From NCBI RefSeq assembly GCF_002798305.1, contig NZ_PCGR01000002.1:45937-109936 (forward strand): a stretch of DNA of 64,000 bases, in the 5' to 3' direction. Source of the stretch: Chryseomicrobium excrementi. Its GTDB lineage: Bacteria; Bacillota; Bacilli; Bacillales_A; Planococcaceae. A program made the position numbers and the translations under genes. Positions 43,379 through 54,564 of the stretch are shown here, one piece after another (position 1 is the stretch's first letter; every line of letters begins with the position of its first letter). The notes under the pieces were generated by a model. It searched no databases. It worked only from the letters and a program-made list of their open reading frames with translations, and had not been told where the DNA came from.

Positions 43379-44026
43379 GTGGGTAAAGAATTTTTACACA
43401 TCTTTGATGAGTGGGCAGAGCAGTACGATGCAAGTGTCAGTGGCCAAGATCCTCAATATGCGGATGTGTTTGAACGATATGAAGAGATTTTAGAGGCTGT
43501 GGCAACTCGAGTTTTTGGAACTGTAATTGAGTTTGGACCTGGGACAGGCAATTTGACGAAAAGGGTTCTTATGAAAAACGTCGAAGTAATTCCAGTAGAA
43601 CCTCATGACAAGATGCGTGAACTATTCGCAGAGCGTTTTGCTGAACTTCCTGTTCAAGCAGGAGACTTGATTGACTTTACCGCACCACAACAAGTAAATG
43701 GCTTCATCAGCAGCTACGTCTTCCACCACTTGACTGACGAAGAAAAAGGTCAGGCCCTCGAAGCGTACGCGAAGCTTTTACCGCCTGGCGGGAAAGTCGT
43801 CTTTGCAGACACGGCCTTTATCACAGAGCAAGCCAAACAGGACCAGATTGCAAAAGAGAAAGCACGAGGCTTCACTGCAGTTGCCGAAGACCTGGAACGT
43901 GAGTATTACACGACGATTCCCATCTTAGAAAAGTTGTTTACAGAAGCAGGCTTCAAAGTCACGTTTACACAAATGAACGATTATGTCTGGCTCATGGATG
44001 CCACACGAGGAGGAGAAACCGCATGA
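43379..44026 (+). CDS. yrrT: SAM-dependent methyltransferase, YrrT-like
   Basis: A 215-residue class I methyltransferase. The SAM site is [14 protein letters not shown] near residue 50, with acidic [10 protein letters not shown] after it. It begins [22 protein letters not shown] as in YrrT, the first gene of the methionine-to-cysteine operon of Bacillus. GTG is the start, after GAGAGG. It overlaps luxS by 4 bases. Its true substrate is unknown. Confidence 0.88.
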   Translation: MGKEFLHIFDEWAEQYDASVSGQDPQYADVFERYEEILEAVATRVFGTVIEFGPGTGNLTKRVLMKNVEVIPVEPHDKMRELFAERFAELPVQAGDLIDFTAPQQVNGFISSYVFHHLTDEEKGQALEAYAKLLPPGGKVVFADTAFITEQAKQDQIAKEKARGFTAVAEDLEREYYTTIPILEKLFTEAGFKVTFTQMNDYVWLMDATRGGETA

Positions 44027-44495
44027 AACAAATGAATGTAGAAAGCTTCAACCTAGACCACACGAAAGTAGACGCCCCTTATGTCCGTCTAGCAGGGACG
44101 AAGTCAGGACAAGCAGGAGATACAGTGCTGAAGTATGACATCCGTTTCAAGCAACCAAATGAAGAGTTCATGGAGATGAAAGGTCTTCACTCTCTTGAGC
44201 ACTTGATGGCTGAGAACATCCGTAACCATACAGATAAAGTGGTGGACCTCAGCCCAATGGGGTGCCAGACAGGATTCTATCTATCTGTAATCAACCATGA
44301 CAACTACGATGAAATTTTGACTGTCCTTGAAAACACGTTAGAAGACGTCTTGAAAGCGACAGAAGTGCCAGCATGTAACGTCGTGCAGTGCGGCTGGGCA
44401 GCGAATCATTCACTTGAAGGCGCGCAAGAGATTGCACGCGACATGTTAGCGAAGAAAGACGAGTGGCATATCGTATTCAAGGAAGGCGAAGAAGC

Positions 44496-44499
<4 letters not shown>
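44023..44499 (+). CDS. luxS: S-ribosylhomocysteine lyase
   Basis: A 158-residue metalloenzyme that splits S-ribosylhomocysteine into homocysteine and DPD, the precursor of autoinducer-2. The metal site H-x3-E-H is in [15 protein letters not shown], the catalytic Cys in [11 protein letters not shown], and the third ligand Cys in [14 protein letters not shown]. It sits in the place where Bacillus subtilis has mtnN within the yrrT-mccAB operon. Overlaps both neighbours by 4 bases. Confidence 0.95.
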
Positions 44500-46560
<2,061 letters not shown>

Positions 46561-46573
46561 ATCTAGTTGGAGG

Positions 46574-46597
46574 AGCCGCGATTGCGGCTTTTTTTTC
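46574..46597 (+). terminator. Terminator after mccB
   Basis: AGCCGC-GATT-GCGGCT followed by T8. Confidence 0.9.
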
Positions 46598-46606
46598 TGT
46601 TTGAGG

Positions 46607-46708
46607 GCGAAAAGAAACAAACGGGCAGGCTAAGGGCACAAATAGGAGAGCAAGGGAAACAAAAGTGTGAGCTAAGGGCACAAACCAGTGGGCTAAGGGC
46701 ACAAAACC
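46607..46708 (+). repeat. Five 21-nt units with a different core, site D
   Basis: Units start near 46608, 46629, 46650, 46671 and 46692, 21 bases apart. Three carry GCTAAGGGCACAAA exactly; the first two-of-kind variants are CGAAAAGAAACAAA and GCAAGGGAAACAAA. As in copies A-C there are five units after an operon terminator, but the core differs and the ATAAAATCA header is missing. On the minus strand the core reads TTTGTGCCCTTAGC. Confidence 0.85.
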
Positions 46709-46812
46709 TAAACTCACTCTCTTCATTTCCGTGGACAAGCCAACTGACACATCTTCCGAAGACCACCTCATAATGCTACACTTAGGGAAACGAAACAAAA
46801 GGAGCTCACACC

Positions 46813-47157
46813 ATGACAACAACTCTTCCCGCGTGTCCAAAATGCCAATCTCCCTATACATACGAAGACGGGGATATGCTAGTATGCCCAGAATGTGCCC
46901 ATGAATGGTCACCAACTGAGGCGCCAGTTTCTACCGAACAAGGAATCGTCGCAAAAGATGCAAACGGCAATCTGTTAGCTGATGGGGATGCTGTCACCGT
47001 CATTAAGGACTTGAAAGTCAAAGGCAGCTCTTCTGTCTTAAAGCAGGGAACGAAAGTGAAATCGATTCGCTTGGTGGAAGGTGACCATAACATTGACTGC
47101 AAGATCGATGGCTTTGGTGCCATGAAATTAAAGTCGGAATTCGTCAAAAAACTGTAG
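46813..47157 (+). CDS. PhnA/YjdM-family zinc-ribbon protein
   Basis: A 114-residue protein: N-terminal zinc ribbon with CPKCQ and CPECAHEW, then the PhnA domain with [29 protein letters not shown] order and the end KSEFVKKL. Named for alkylphosphonate operons, but the role is not proven and it is not in a phosphonate cluster here. AAAGGAGCTC precedes the ATG. The next gene starts 18 bases later. Confidence 0.92.
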   Translation: MTTTLPACPKCQSPYTYEDGDMLVCPECAHEWSPTEAPVSTEQGIVAKDANGNLLADGDAVTVIKDLKVKGSSSVLKQGTKVKSIRLVEGDHNIDCKIDGFGAMKLKSEFVKKL

Positions 47158-47175
47158 AGTAAGGGGATAAACCAA

Positions 47176-48135
47176 ATGACCACACCTTTAAAAATCGGTG
47201 TCATCGGTACTGGTATGATGGCCGAGCGTATGATGAATAGCTTTGAGAACCATCCAAAACTTCAGATTACAGGAATCTGTGATGTGAACGAAGAGCGAGT
47301 CAACGAATTAGCAGTTCAGTTCCAAACAACTGCATACACGCATTACCAAGACCTACTTGATAATGAGACTCTCGATATCGTCTACGTGGCAGTCCCTCCA
47401 AAGTGGCACCATGAAGTGGCAATTGCAGTCCTTGAAAAGGGGATTCATATTCTTTGCGAGAAGCCACTGGCGAACTCTGTAGACGAAGCAGCCGAACTGC
47501 TCGCTCTTTCAAAAGAAAAGGGAGTCGTGAACGCGATGAACTTCCCGCTCAATTACGAAGAAGGCACTCGTGCGTTTGAGAAGCTTATGCATGAAGGTTA
47601 TGTGGGTAAGCTACGACGCGTCGAGCTTCGCATGGAGTTTCCGAAATGGCCACGTCCTCGCCAACAGAACAGCTGGATCAGTACACGTGAGCAAGGCGGC
47701 TTTGTGTTTGAAGTGGCAGGGCACCTTGTCCAGCAGATCCTTCGCACATTTGGGCCGATTACACAAGTGGTCTCTGATTTAGAGTTACCAGAAGATCCGA
47801 CGAAGTCTGAGACGGGAATTTTCGCTACGATGACTCTCGAAAAAGGAGCAAACGTCTACTTCAATGGCATCACTAACACGGCGGGCACGCATAGCCAAGA
47901 CATTGAGCTGACGGCTTACGGAACAGAAGGCACGGTGAAGCTCTCGAACTACTCCAACCTGTCAGCAGGAAAGGTGGGAGAAGAGATGACCATAATCCCA
48001 CTCGACCAGCAGGTCCGAACAGAAGAGCTGATCGATGCATTTGTGTCGGCAGTAGAAGGTAAGGAAGCCGAACTGTACGACTTCCAAGTAGGCTATGATG
48101 TACAAGTAATACTTGAAAAATTACGGAAAATTTAG
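47176..48135 (+). CDS. Gfo/Idh/MocA-family oxidoreductase
   Basis: A 319-residue NAD(P)-dependent dehydrogenase. Rossmann motif GVIGTGMMAERMM at the start and the family EKP motif in ILCEKPLANSVDEAA near residue 95. Members oxidise sugars, inositols or reduce biliverdin; the substrate cannot be told. TAAGGGGAT precedes the ATG; probably co-transcribed with the PhnA-like gene and ends in a terminator. Confidence 0.88.
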   Translation: MTTPLKIGVIGTGMMAERMMNSFENHPKLQITGICDVNEERVNELAVQFQTTAYTHYQDLLDNETLDIVYVAVPPKWHHEVAIAVLEKGIHILCEKPLANSVDEAAELLALSKEKGVVNAMNFPLNYEEGTRAFEKLMHEGYVGKLRRVELRMEFPKWPRPRQQNSWISTREQGGFVFEVAGHLVQQILRTFGPITQVVSDLELPEDPTKSETGIFATMTLEKGANVYFNGITNTAGTHSQDIELTAYGTEGTVKLSNYSNLSAGKVGEEMTIIPLDQQVRTEELIDAFVSAVEGKEAELYDFQVGYDVQVILEKLRKI

Positions 48136-48144
48136 GTGGGATTT

Positions 48145-48180
48145 GAGTGCAGTGGAACTTCGCTGCACTCTATTTTTTTC
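48145..48180 (+). terminator. Terminator after Gfo/Idh/MocA gene
   Basis: Stem GAGTGCAG / CTGCACTC with 10-base loop and a T-rich tail (TATTTTTTTC). Confidence 0.88.
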
Positions 48181-48279
48181 ACTATTTCTACCTATATATA
48201 CATTTCTGAAATTCAGGACTTGAAAATTTGAGAAAATAAGCGCACTATAATATGGAATCATAAAGAATTCAAATAACAA

Positions 48280-48309
48280 TTGACTTATATAATAAAACGA
48301 TTATATAAT
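48280..48309 (+). promoter_or_regulatory. ars promoter and ArsR operator
   Basis: TTGACT-18-TATAAT promoter. A perfect 9-bp inverted repeat TTATATAAT-6-ATTATATAA (48285-48308) fills the space from -35 to -10, the expected place for ArsR to block transcription. Confidence 0.8.
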
Positions 48310-48332
48310 CATCGATAGATGGAGGTACTTCT

Positions 48333-48683
48333 ATGCAAACTATTCACCATCACTTATCCATTGACCATATGTCTCAACTTCTAAAACTCATCAGCGATCC
48401 AACTCGCCTTACAATGTTAAAGGTGATGCAGTCATTTGAATGCTGCGTCTGTGAATTCGTTGAAATGTTCGATATCAGCCAACCGGCAATCAGTCAGCAT
48501 TTGAAGAAGTTGAAAGACGGAGGCATTGTGCAAGAGAAGCGTAATGGCCACTGGATTTTCTACTCTTTGAATCCGAACTATCCGCATGCGGAAATGTTGG
48601 AGACTGTGCTTGATGCAGTAGTAGAGCAAAGTGGTCGCATTGAAGAATTGACCAAAAACGGTCTACGTGTCAGCTGCAACTAG
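48333..48683 (+). CDS. arsR: Arsenical-responsive repressor ArsR
   Basis: A 116-residue ArsR/SmtB winged-helix repressor. [15 protein letters not shown] begins the fold, and the metalloid-binding CVC is in [13 protein letters not shown] near residue 34, with an extra Cys before it. The recognition helix is in [17 protein letters not shown]. As(III)/Sb(III) binding should release the operator upstream. TGGAGG precedes the ATG. Confidence 0.94.
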   Translation: MQTIHHHLSIDHMSQLLKLISDPTRLTMLKVMQSFECCVCEFVEMFDISQPAISQHLKKLKDGGIVQEKRNGHWIFYSLNPNYPHAEMLETVLDAVVEQSGRIEELTKNGLRVSCN

Positions 48684-48699
48684 AGAGGAGTCTGGAACT

Positions 48700-49998
48700 T
48701 TGTTTGAAGTCTTAGCAGCAGCGTCCATCTTTTTGGTGACGCTGCTTTTTGTTATTTGGCAGCCTAAGGGCTTGTCAATCGGATGGTCTGCCACTGCAGG
48801 TGCCGTCCTTGCTTTACTCGTCGGTGTCGTCGACTTTGGTGACGTCCAAGATGTGACGTCCATTGTCTGGAATGCCACACTGACGTTTGTTGCGCTCATC
48901 TTGATCTCCCTTGTACTCGATGAAATCGGGTTCTTCGAATGGGCAGCCTTACATATGGCGCGCATCGCAGGTGGGAATGGACTGCGCATGTTTATTTATG
49001 TCATCTTACTTGGTGCCATCGTCGCAGCACTTTTCGCAAATGACGGAGCGGCGTTAATTCTAACTCCAATCGTACTAGCGATGGTACGGAACTTGAAGTT
49101 TGAAGAGAAAATGATCTTCCCGTTCATTATTGCAAGTGGATTTATTGCGGATACGACGTCGTTGCCACTTGTCATCAGTAACCTAGTGAACATCGTCTCT
49201 GCAGATTTCTTTGGAATCGGTTTTATCGAATATGCGAGCCGCATGATTGTCCCGAACTTCTTCTCGCTTGGGGCGAGTATTTTAGTATTGTATCTGTTCT
49301 TCCGTAAAAGTTTACCAAAGAACTACAATGTATCCGATTTGAAGCAGCCGGTAGAGGCCATCAAAGACAACCGGATGTTCCAGATTTCTTGGGTTGTTTT
49401 GGCCGTGCTATTAGTCGGTTACTTTGCGAGTGAACCTTTACACATTCCGGTATCATTTATCGCAGGGATTGTAGCTATCGTCTTCTTGGCTCTAGCTCGT
49501 CGCAGTCCAGCTGTCCATACAAAAGCGGTCATCAAAGGCGCACCGTGGGCTATCGTATTCTTCTCCATTGGGATGTATGTAGTCGTATATGGACTTCGAA
49601 ATGCCGGTCTAACAGCTGTATTAACGGACGTCATCCAATGGACAGCGGACCAAGGCCTGTTTGCGGCGACGATTGGAATGGGCTTTATTGCGGCCGTCTT
49701 ATCGTCTGTAATGAACAACATGCCAACCGTCATGATTGATGCACTTGCTATTGCTGACACCAACACAACGGGGATTGTCCGCGAAGCACTGATCTATGCG
49801 AACGTCATCGGTTCCGACCTGGGGCCAAAGATTACGCCAATCGGTTCCCTTGCAACGCTTTTATGGCTTCATGTGTTGAGCTTGAAAGGCGTCAAGATCT
49901 CTTGGGGAACTTACTTTAAGACGGGTATCATCTTGACGATTCCGACATTGTTTATCACACTACTCGGTCTCTATATTTGGTTATTAATCATCCACTAG
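48700..49998 (+). CDS. arsB: Arsenite efflux protein ArsB
   Basis: A 432-residue antiporter with about 12 helices of the ArsB family, which pumps arsenite and antimonite out. Recognisable stretches are [18 protein letters not shown] and the late [13 protein letters not shown] and [24 protein letters not shown]. The start is taken as TTG at 48700, 9 bases after GAGAGGAG; a GTG at 48667 would overlap arsR and has no site. Confidence 0.94.
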   Translation: MFEVLAAASIFLVTLLFVIWQPKGLSIGWSATAGAVLALLVGVVDFGDVQDVTSIVWNATLTFVALILISLVLDEIGFFEWAALHMARIAGGNGLRMFIYVILLGAIVAALFANDGAALILTPIVLAMVRNLKFEEKMIFPFIIASGFIADTTSLPLVISNLVNIVSADFFGIGFIEYASRMIVPNFFSLGASILVLYLFFRKSLPKNYNVSDLKQPVEAIKDNRMFQISWVVLAVLLVGYFASEPLHIPVSFIAGIVAIVFLALARRSPAVHTKAVIKGAPWAIVFFSIGMYVVVYGLRNAGLTAVLTDVIQWTADQGLFAATIGMGFIAAVLSSVMNNMPTVMIDALAIADTNTTGIVREALIYANVIGSDLGPKITPIGSLATLLWLHVLSLKGVKISWGTYFKTGIILTIPTLFITLLGLYIWLLIIH

Positions 49999-50013
49999 AA
50001 GGAGTGTTTTCAA

Positions 50014-50436
50014 ATGGAAAAGAAAATCATCTACTTTTTATGTACAGGCAACTCATGCCGTAGCCAGATGGCAGATGGTTGGGCAAAAAAGCTTCTTGAT
50101 TCGAACGAGTGGGAAGTATACAGTGCAGGAATCGAAGCACACGGTGTGAATCCAAAGGCAATCAAAGCTATGAACGAGGTAGGAATCGACATTTCGGAAA
50201 ACACTTCTGACATCATTGATTCAGAGTTGTTAAATCGTGCAACAATCGCTGTAACTCTTTGTGGAGATGCAGCTGATAAATGTCCAGTGACACCATCATC
50301 GGTTCGTCGCGAACACTGGGGCTTCCCAGACCCTGCGAAAGCGACAGGGACAGACGAAGAAGTATGGGCCGTGTTCCAAGATGTGCGTGACGCTATTGGT
50401 CGTCGTATCGAAGAGTTTGCGAAAACAGGAAACTAA
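50014..50436 (+). CDS. arsC: Arsenate reductase, thioredoxin-coupled
   Basis: A 140-residue enzyme of the low-molecular-weight phosphatase fold, reducing arsenate to arsenite for ArsB. Three catalytic cysteines are seen: CTGNSCRSQ near residue 10 (nucleophile), and [12 protein letters not shown] near 82-89 (redox relay). Resolution uses thioredoxin. AGAAGGAGTG precedes the ATG; ends at a terminator. Confidence 0.96.
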   Translation: MEKKIIYFLCTGNSCRSQMADGWAKKLLDSNEWEVYSAGIEAHGVNPKAIKAMNEVGIDISENTSDIIDSELLNRATIAVTLCGDAADKCPVTPSSVRREHWGFPDPAKATGTDEEVWAVFQDVRDAIGRRIEEFAKTGN

Positions 50437-50445
50437 ATAGAGCAC

Positions 50446-50477
50446 AAAAAAAGAGAGGCCGCGGCCTCTCTTTTTTT
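50446..50477. terminator. Bidirectional terminator after arsC
   Basis: A palindrome with A7 on one side, GAGAGGCC-GC-GGCCTCTC in the middle, and T7 on the other; it serves arsC and the convergent resolvase-like gene. Confidence 0.93.
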
Positions 50478-51018
50478 AATAGTCTTCATTCAAATAGCGG
50501 TAGAGCGTAGATTTGCTGATATTCGTCAGCTCTTTGATTTGCTTGAGTGTGTAATCGCCACTTAGATAGAGTTCAATAGCCCGGTTCACATTGTCATCCT
50601 TTTTTCGAGGCCGTCCAGTCGTGACACCACGTTCCTTCGCTTCTTCCATTGCTGCTTTCGTCATCAAGCTTGTTGCTTGTGTTTGAAAGGTGGTTAAGAG
50701 ATGAACTAGTTCGGTGAACGATTGTTTAAGTGTCTGGTCGATTTGGATGTCTTCTTCTACAAAGTAGAGGACCGCTTTCTTTTTGGTAAACCTCTCGAGA
50801 AGTGCTTGCAGTTGGTTCAATGACTGAGCAAAACAAGTGAGAGATGCTGTGTATACCTGATCACCTTCTTGTAAGCCGTCGATCATCTCTGCTAGCTGGT
50901 CATTAGAACGGTACTGTTCTTCGTAAACGATCTGATCAATTGCATAGGGGGAAAGAGCCTGTCGTTGCATAGTTCCTTCACTATCAATTGCGGTATTTCT
51001 TATATAGCCATAGTTCAT
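50476..51018 (-). CDS. Catalytically dead serine-resolvase relative with HTH
   Basis: A 180-residue protein with the length and order of small serine recombinases. The usual YGYARVS is YGYIRNT, so the catalytic Ser is Thr; the R-L-D-R active-site segment is SLTC, losing both Arg; and the E-R-x-L-I-x-E-R helix is replaced. The C-terminal GRPRKKDDNV and helix-turn-helix IKELTNISKSTLYRYL are kept. It probably binds DNA without recombining it. ATG 51018 follows AAAGG; ATG 51027 is possible. Confidence 0.8.
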   Translation of the reverse strand: MNYGYIRNTAIDSEGTMQRQALSPYAIDQIVYEEQYRSNDQLAEMIDGLQEGDQVYTASLTCFAQSLNQLQALLERFTKKKAVLYFVEEDIQIDQTLKQSFTELVHLLTTFQTQATSLMTKAAMEEAKERGVTTGRPRKKDDNVNRAIELYLSGDYTLKQIKELTNISKSTLYRYLNEDY

Positions 51019-51130
51019 GAGATTCATCCTTTCGAGAAGCTCTTACTATATCGGGTTTCAAAAGGGTTCCTTTTTGGGACTAACCGTGATAGACTGATTG
51101 AGTCTAAACAAATAGTAAGAGGTGTATACG

Positions 51131-52594
51131 TTGATAACTAAACTTAAGAACGAATGGTTTGGAAACATTCGTGCAGATATATTAGCTGGAATTGTAGTGG
51201 CACTTGCCCTTATTCCAGAAGCTATCGCATTTTCAATCATTGCTGGAGTGGACCCGATGGTGGGGCTCTACGCATCTTTTAGTATAGCAGTGATTATCGC
51301 ATTTGTCGGCGGAAGACCGGGAATGATCTCGGCTGCAACAGGTGCTATGGCACTTTTAATGGTTCCTCTCGTACGAGATTATGGATTGGATTATTTACTT
51401 GCTGCGACCATTCTAACAGGAATCATTCAGATTGTATTTGGTGTATTGAAAGTAGCCAAACTTATGCGCTTCATTCCGCGTGCTGTGATGATTGGCTTTG
51501 TGAATGCTTTGGCCATCTTAATCTTCATGGCGCAGGTGCCGCACTTCTTAGGGATCAGTACGATGACGTATGTGTTTGTAGCAGTCACACTAGCTATCGT
51601 CTATATCTTACCGCGCTTCTTTACAGCGGTCCCCGCACCACTGATTGCGATTGTGGCCCTGACAGCGGTCGTTATCTTCTCAGGAATTGAACTTCGCACA
51701 GTAGGAGATTTAGGAACGATTTCACAGACGCTGCCAAGCTTCTTTATTCCAGATGTGCCGTTTACATTTGAAACGCTACAAATCATCTTCCCATATGCGC
51801 TCGCCCTTTCTATTGTGGGCTTACTGGAGTCGTTGTTGACGTCTCAGATTGTAGATGACATGACAGATACGGAAAGCGATAAAAATAAAGAATCTCGTGG
51901 TCAAGGGATTGCCAACTTTGTAACAGGTTTCTTTGGGGGTATGGCAGGCTGTGCAATGATCGGTCAGTCGGTCATCAATGTGAAAAGTGGAGGACGTGGG
52001 CGTCTATCGACTTTTGTAGCTGGCGCTTTACTGATGTTCTTGATCATCGTGTTGGGCGACCTGGTCGTTCAAATTCCGATGCCAGTTCTTGTCGGAATCA
52101 TGATTATGGTTTCGATTGGAACATTTGATTGGGGATCGTTTACGTATATACGAAAAGCACCTCGTGCCGATGCGTTTGTCATGGTAGCTACTGTAGCCAT
52201 CGTTGTCGTTACTCACGATTTGTCAAAAGGCGTACTAGCCGGAGTCTTGCTCAGTGCGATATTCTTCGTTGCGAAGATCTCGAAACTAAAAGTAGACAAG
52301 GCGATAGAGAGTGGCGTCATCCGCTACAACGTACAGGGCCAATTATTCTTTGCATCTGTTGAAGATTTCGTTGCAGGAATTGACCTGACAGAACGAGAAA
52401 GTAAGATTCATATCGATTTCACTGAATCTCACGTCTGGGACGACTCAGCTGTGGGTGCAATCGACAAGGTGGTTATGAAGCTTCGTCAAAATCAGAACGA
52501 AGTCCTCATTACAGGACTCAATTCATCCAGTCGCAAGATTGTGGACAAGCTCGCCATATACAATCAAGCAGACGCAAAACTATCTGTTCACTAG
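51131..52594 (+). CDS. SulP-family anion transporter
   Basis: A 487-residue transporter of the SLC26/SulP family: about 12-14 helices to residue 385, starting [20 protein letters not shown], then a C-terminal STAS domain with the short strand [21 protein letters not shown]. Substrate may be sulfate, bicarbonate or another anion; Bacillus YbaR is similar. The start TTG at 51131 is 6 bases after AAGAGGTG; GTG at 51122 overlaps that site. A UspA gene follows after 18 bases. Confidence 0.92.
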   Translation: MITKLKNEWFGNIRADILAGIVVALALIPEAIAFSIIAGVDPMVGLYASFSIAVIIAFVGGRPGMISAATGAMALLMVPLVRDYGLDYLLAATILTGIIQIVFGVLKVAKLMRFIPRAVMIGFVNALAILIFMAQVPHFLGISTMTYVFVAVTLAIVYILPRFFTAVPAPLIAIVALTAVVIFSGIELRTVGDLGTISQTLPSFFIPDVPFTFETLQIIFPYALALSIVGLLESLLTSQIVDDMTDTESDKNKESRGQGIANFVTGFFGGMAGCAMIGQSVINVKSGGRGRLSTFVAGALLMFLIIVLGDLVVQIPMPVLVGIMIMVSIGTFDWGSFTYIRKAPRADAFVMVATVAIVVVTHDLSKGVLAGVLLSAIFFVAKISKLKVDKAIESGVIRYNVQGQLFFASVEDFVAGIDLTERESKIHIDFTESHVWDDSAVGAIDKVVMKLRQNQNEVLITGLNSSSRKIVDKLAIYNQADAKLSVH

Positions 52595-52612
52595 ACAAAG
52601 GGGGAAATACTC

Positions 52613-53029
52613 ATGTACTCACATATCGTGTTAGCAGCGGATGGGTCAGACAATGCTCTTCGAGCAGCCAAGCATGCCGTGGCACTTGCCAAGCTCGGTG
52701 ATGGGAAGATTGAAGTGGTGTATGTAGCCGACTTTAAAAAAGCGAAGTATGAGGTGCTCCATGCGGAGAGCAATGAAGCACTTGAGTACGAAAGGCGTCA
52801 AAAGGTTCGTCCGGTGGAAGAACTTCTAATTGCGGAAGCCATCACTTATGAGGTGAAAATCCTTCACGGCGAGCCGGGACCAACGATTGTAGAATATGTG
52901 AATGAACAGGGAGCCGACCTTGTGATCATCGGGAGCCGTGGCTTGAACTCGCTACAAGAGATGGTTTTAGGGAGTGTCAGCCACAAAGTAGTGAAGAGAG
53001 TCAAAGCGCCGGTTTTAGTAGTGAAATAG
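52613..53029 (+). CDS. Universal stress protein, UspA family
   Basis: A 138-residue UspA-fold protein. It starts YSHIVLAADGSDNALRAAKHAV, and has the ATP-binding loop GSRGLNSLQEMVLGSVSHKVV near residue 108 (G-x2-G-x9-G-S/T). It shares an operon with the SulP gene, a pairing also seen for other anion transporters. AAGGGGG precedes the ATG. Confidence 0.93.
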   Translation: MYSHIVLAADGSDNALRAAKHAVALAKLGDGKIEVVYVADFKKAKYEVLHAESNEALEYERRQKVRPVEELLIAEAITYEVKILHGEPGPTIVEYVNEQGADLVIIGSRGLNSLQEMVLGSVSHKVVKRVKAPVLVVK

Positions 53030-53054
53030 AAGAGTCCTTCGGGGCTCTTTTTTT
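53030..53054 (+). terminator. Terminator after UspA gene
   Basis: AAGAGTCC-TTC(G)-GGGCTCTT with one G-U pair and T7. Confidence 0.8.
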
Positions 53055-53070
53055 AGTTCCCAAAAATAGG

Positions 53071-53113
53071 TTGTCTATTATGTCGCAACGTGATATAGTC
53101 GAGATACGACATA
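53071..53113 (+). promoter_or_regulatory. padR promoter and long dyad
   Basis: TTGTCT-17-TATAGT promoter. TATGTCG (53079-53085) and CGACATA (53107-53113) form a 7-bp inverted repeat flanking the -10, a plausible autoregulatory PadR operator. Confidence 0.65.
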
Positions 53114-53131
53114 ATGAAAGTAGGTCTGGTA

Positions 53132-53455
53132 ATGGACAAACGCATCAAACGCTACCTTCCTATGACCGAGTCCGCTTATTACATATTGCTTGCTCTCACA
53201 GAACCAAGGCATGGCTACGGCATCATCAAACAAGTCGAAGAGATGACTGCGGGACGTTTGAAACTGGGCTCAGGAACCATATACGGCACGCTTAGTAAGA
53301 TGCAGGATGATGACATGATCACGGTCTATTCGGACGAGAAGCGAAAAACAATTTATGAGATCACTGACATTGGAAAACAGATTCTGCGGCTAGAGTTTGA
53401 CCGCTTGGATGAGCTGCACCGAAACAAAGAGCGGTACAAGGGGGAGTTTCTATGA
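53132..53455 (+). CDS. PadR-family regulator
   Basis: A 107-residue PadR winged-helix protein: LPMTESAYYILLALTEPRHGYGI near residue 8 and the recognition/wing part KLGSGTIYGTLSKMQDDDMI, both typical. The ATG at 53132 is preferred since the ATG at 53114 lies in the dyad. It is coupled (ATGA overlap) to a DUF2812 gene, a common pairing where PadR represses the membrane partner. Confidence 0.9.
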   Translation: MDKRIKRYLPMTESAYYILLALTEPRHGYGIIKQVEEMTAGRLKLGSGTIYGTLSKMQDDDMITVYSDEKRKTIYEITDIGKQILRLEFDRLDELHRNKERYKGEFL

Positions 53456-54564
53456 AAAAAGTGTTTCGGCCGTTTTGGAGTTACCGATTGCAACACACGG
53501 AAGACTGGCTTTCAAGGCAATCCGCTGAAGGCTGGCACTTAGAAGATATTCATTTGCTGACCAGGCAGTTTACATTGAAACAAGGCCAGGAGCAAAAAAA
53601 GCACTATAGGATTACCACTATCAAAAAAGGCGCAGATGCATCTTCAAGGCTTGAACAGGCTGGGTGGTCAAAAGCTGTCAGTCAAAAGAACTGGAACGTG
53701 TTAGAGGCGACAGAACCTACTTTGTATCCGGTTCGTGATCAATTACTCTTCCGCAATCAGATCCACTTCTATATCACTATGACCATCTTATTTACTTATT
53801 TGTTGATTTCTATTCCTTTTTTAATGATGGATCTGTTGCTGTCTTCAGGGGGAATGGGGAGTGGTGGGGTTGGTATCCAAGTAGGTATTTTCTTTGGGAC
53901 CCTCTTTCTACTAGTTTGGATGTATACGATGTATTTGGAAAACAATGAGTTGAAGAAGCAGGAGATGCAACTTGAAGTGACACCCGGCTCTAGTGACCAA
54001 CTAAAATTCAAGTGGCGCCCCTTATGGTTTTATGATCCACTTCGCACAGAACACTGGCTGGAAGAAATGGCTCAGCAGGGATTTTCGTTACGGCGCGTGC
54101 ATTCATTAGGCTTCTCCTTTCAGAAAGGAACCCCGCATCACCGGGCGTATATCTGTGATTTTAACTTCCGAGTCCGTACGTCGTACTATTCTGTATTTAA
54201 AGATTTCGGGTGGACACTGCATCATACATCTTCTCTTAGTTTTTTAAACACAACCATCTGGTCTATGGAATATGCGGAAGGTGAGGAAAAGCCTACTGCT
54301 GGTTATGAAAAGTCGAATCGATTAAAGCGTTTGAATAAAACTTATGCGATGAATTTTATGTGGGGGATTTATTTCTCTGTCATGATGGTTTACTTATTTC
54401 AAATGAACTTTTCTCAGATGCCTGAGAGAAATCAGGGAGATCCTATTTCAGGTGTCTTGGTGGGATTGCTTTTATTTATGACACTGCTTTGGATAGTGAC
54501 AGTTATCCGAATCGCCATCAGCTATTTCCGTTATCGTAAGACCATCCTAGGAGGAGATTCGTGA
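53452..54564 (+). CDS. DUF2812 membrane protein, two domain copies
   Basis: A 370-residue protein with two DUF2812 units: FWSYRLQHTEDWLSRQSAEGWHLEDI near residue 7 and LWFYDPLRTEHWLEEMAQQGFSL near 192, each followed by a beta-rich stretch and two membrane helices (about 105-160 and 295-360). Function unknown; almost always encoded after PadR regulators. Overlaps padR by 4 bases and touches the next gene by one base. Confidence 0.88.
   Translation: MKKVFRPFWSYRLQHTEDWLSRQSAEGWHLEDIHLLTRQFTLKQGQEQKKHYRITTIKKGADASSRLEQAGWSKAVSQKNWNVLEATEPTLYPVRDQLLFRNQIHFYITMTILFTYLLISIPFLMMDLLLSSGGMGSGGVGIQVGIFFGTLFLLVWMYTMYLENNELKKQEMQLEVTPGSSDQLKFKWRPLWFYDPLRTEHWLEEMAQQGFSLRRVHSLGFSFQKGTPHHRAYICDFNFRVRTSYYSVFKDFGWTLHHTSSLSFLNTTIWSMEYAEGEEKPTAGYEKSNRLKRLNKTYAMNFMWGIYFSVMMVYLFQMNFSQMPERNQGDPISGVLVGLLLFMTLLWIVTVIRIAISYFRYRKTILGGDS

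Noticed and set aside
46567..46773. Small open frames across site D
   Set aside because: They consist of terminator and repeat sequence, with no ribosome site.
53053..53070. TTCCCAAAAATAGG as another header of the 21-nt element
   Set aside because: It lacks ATAAAATCA and no cores follow.
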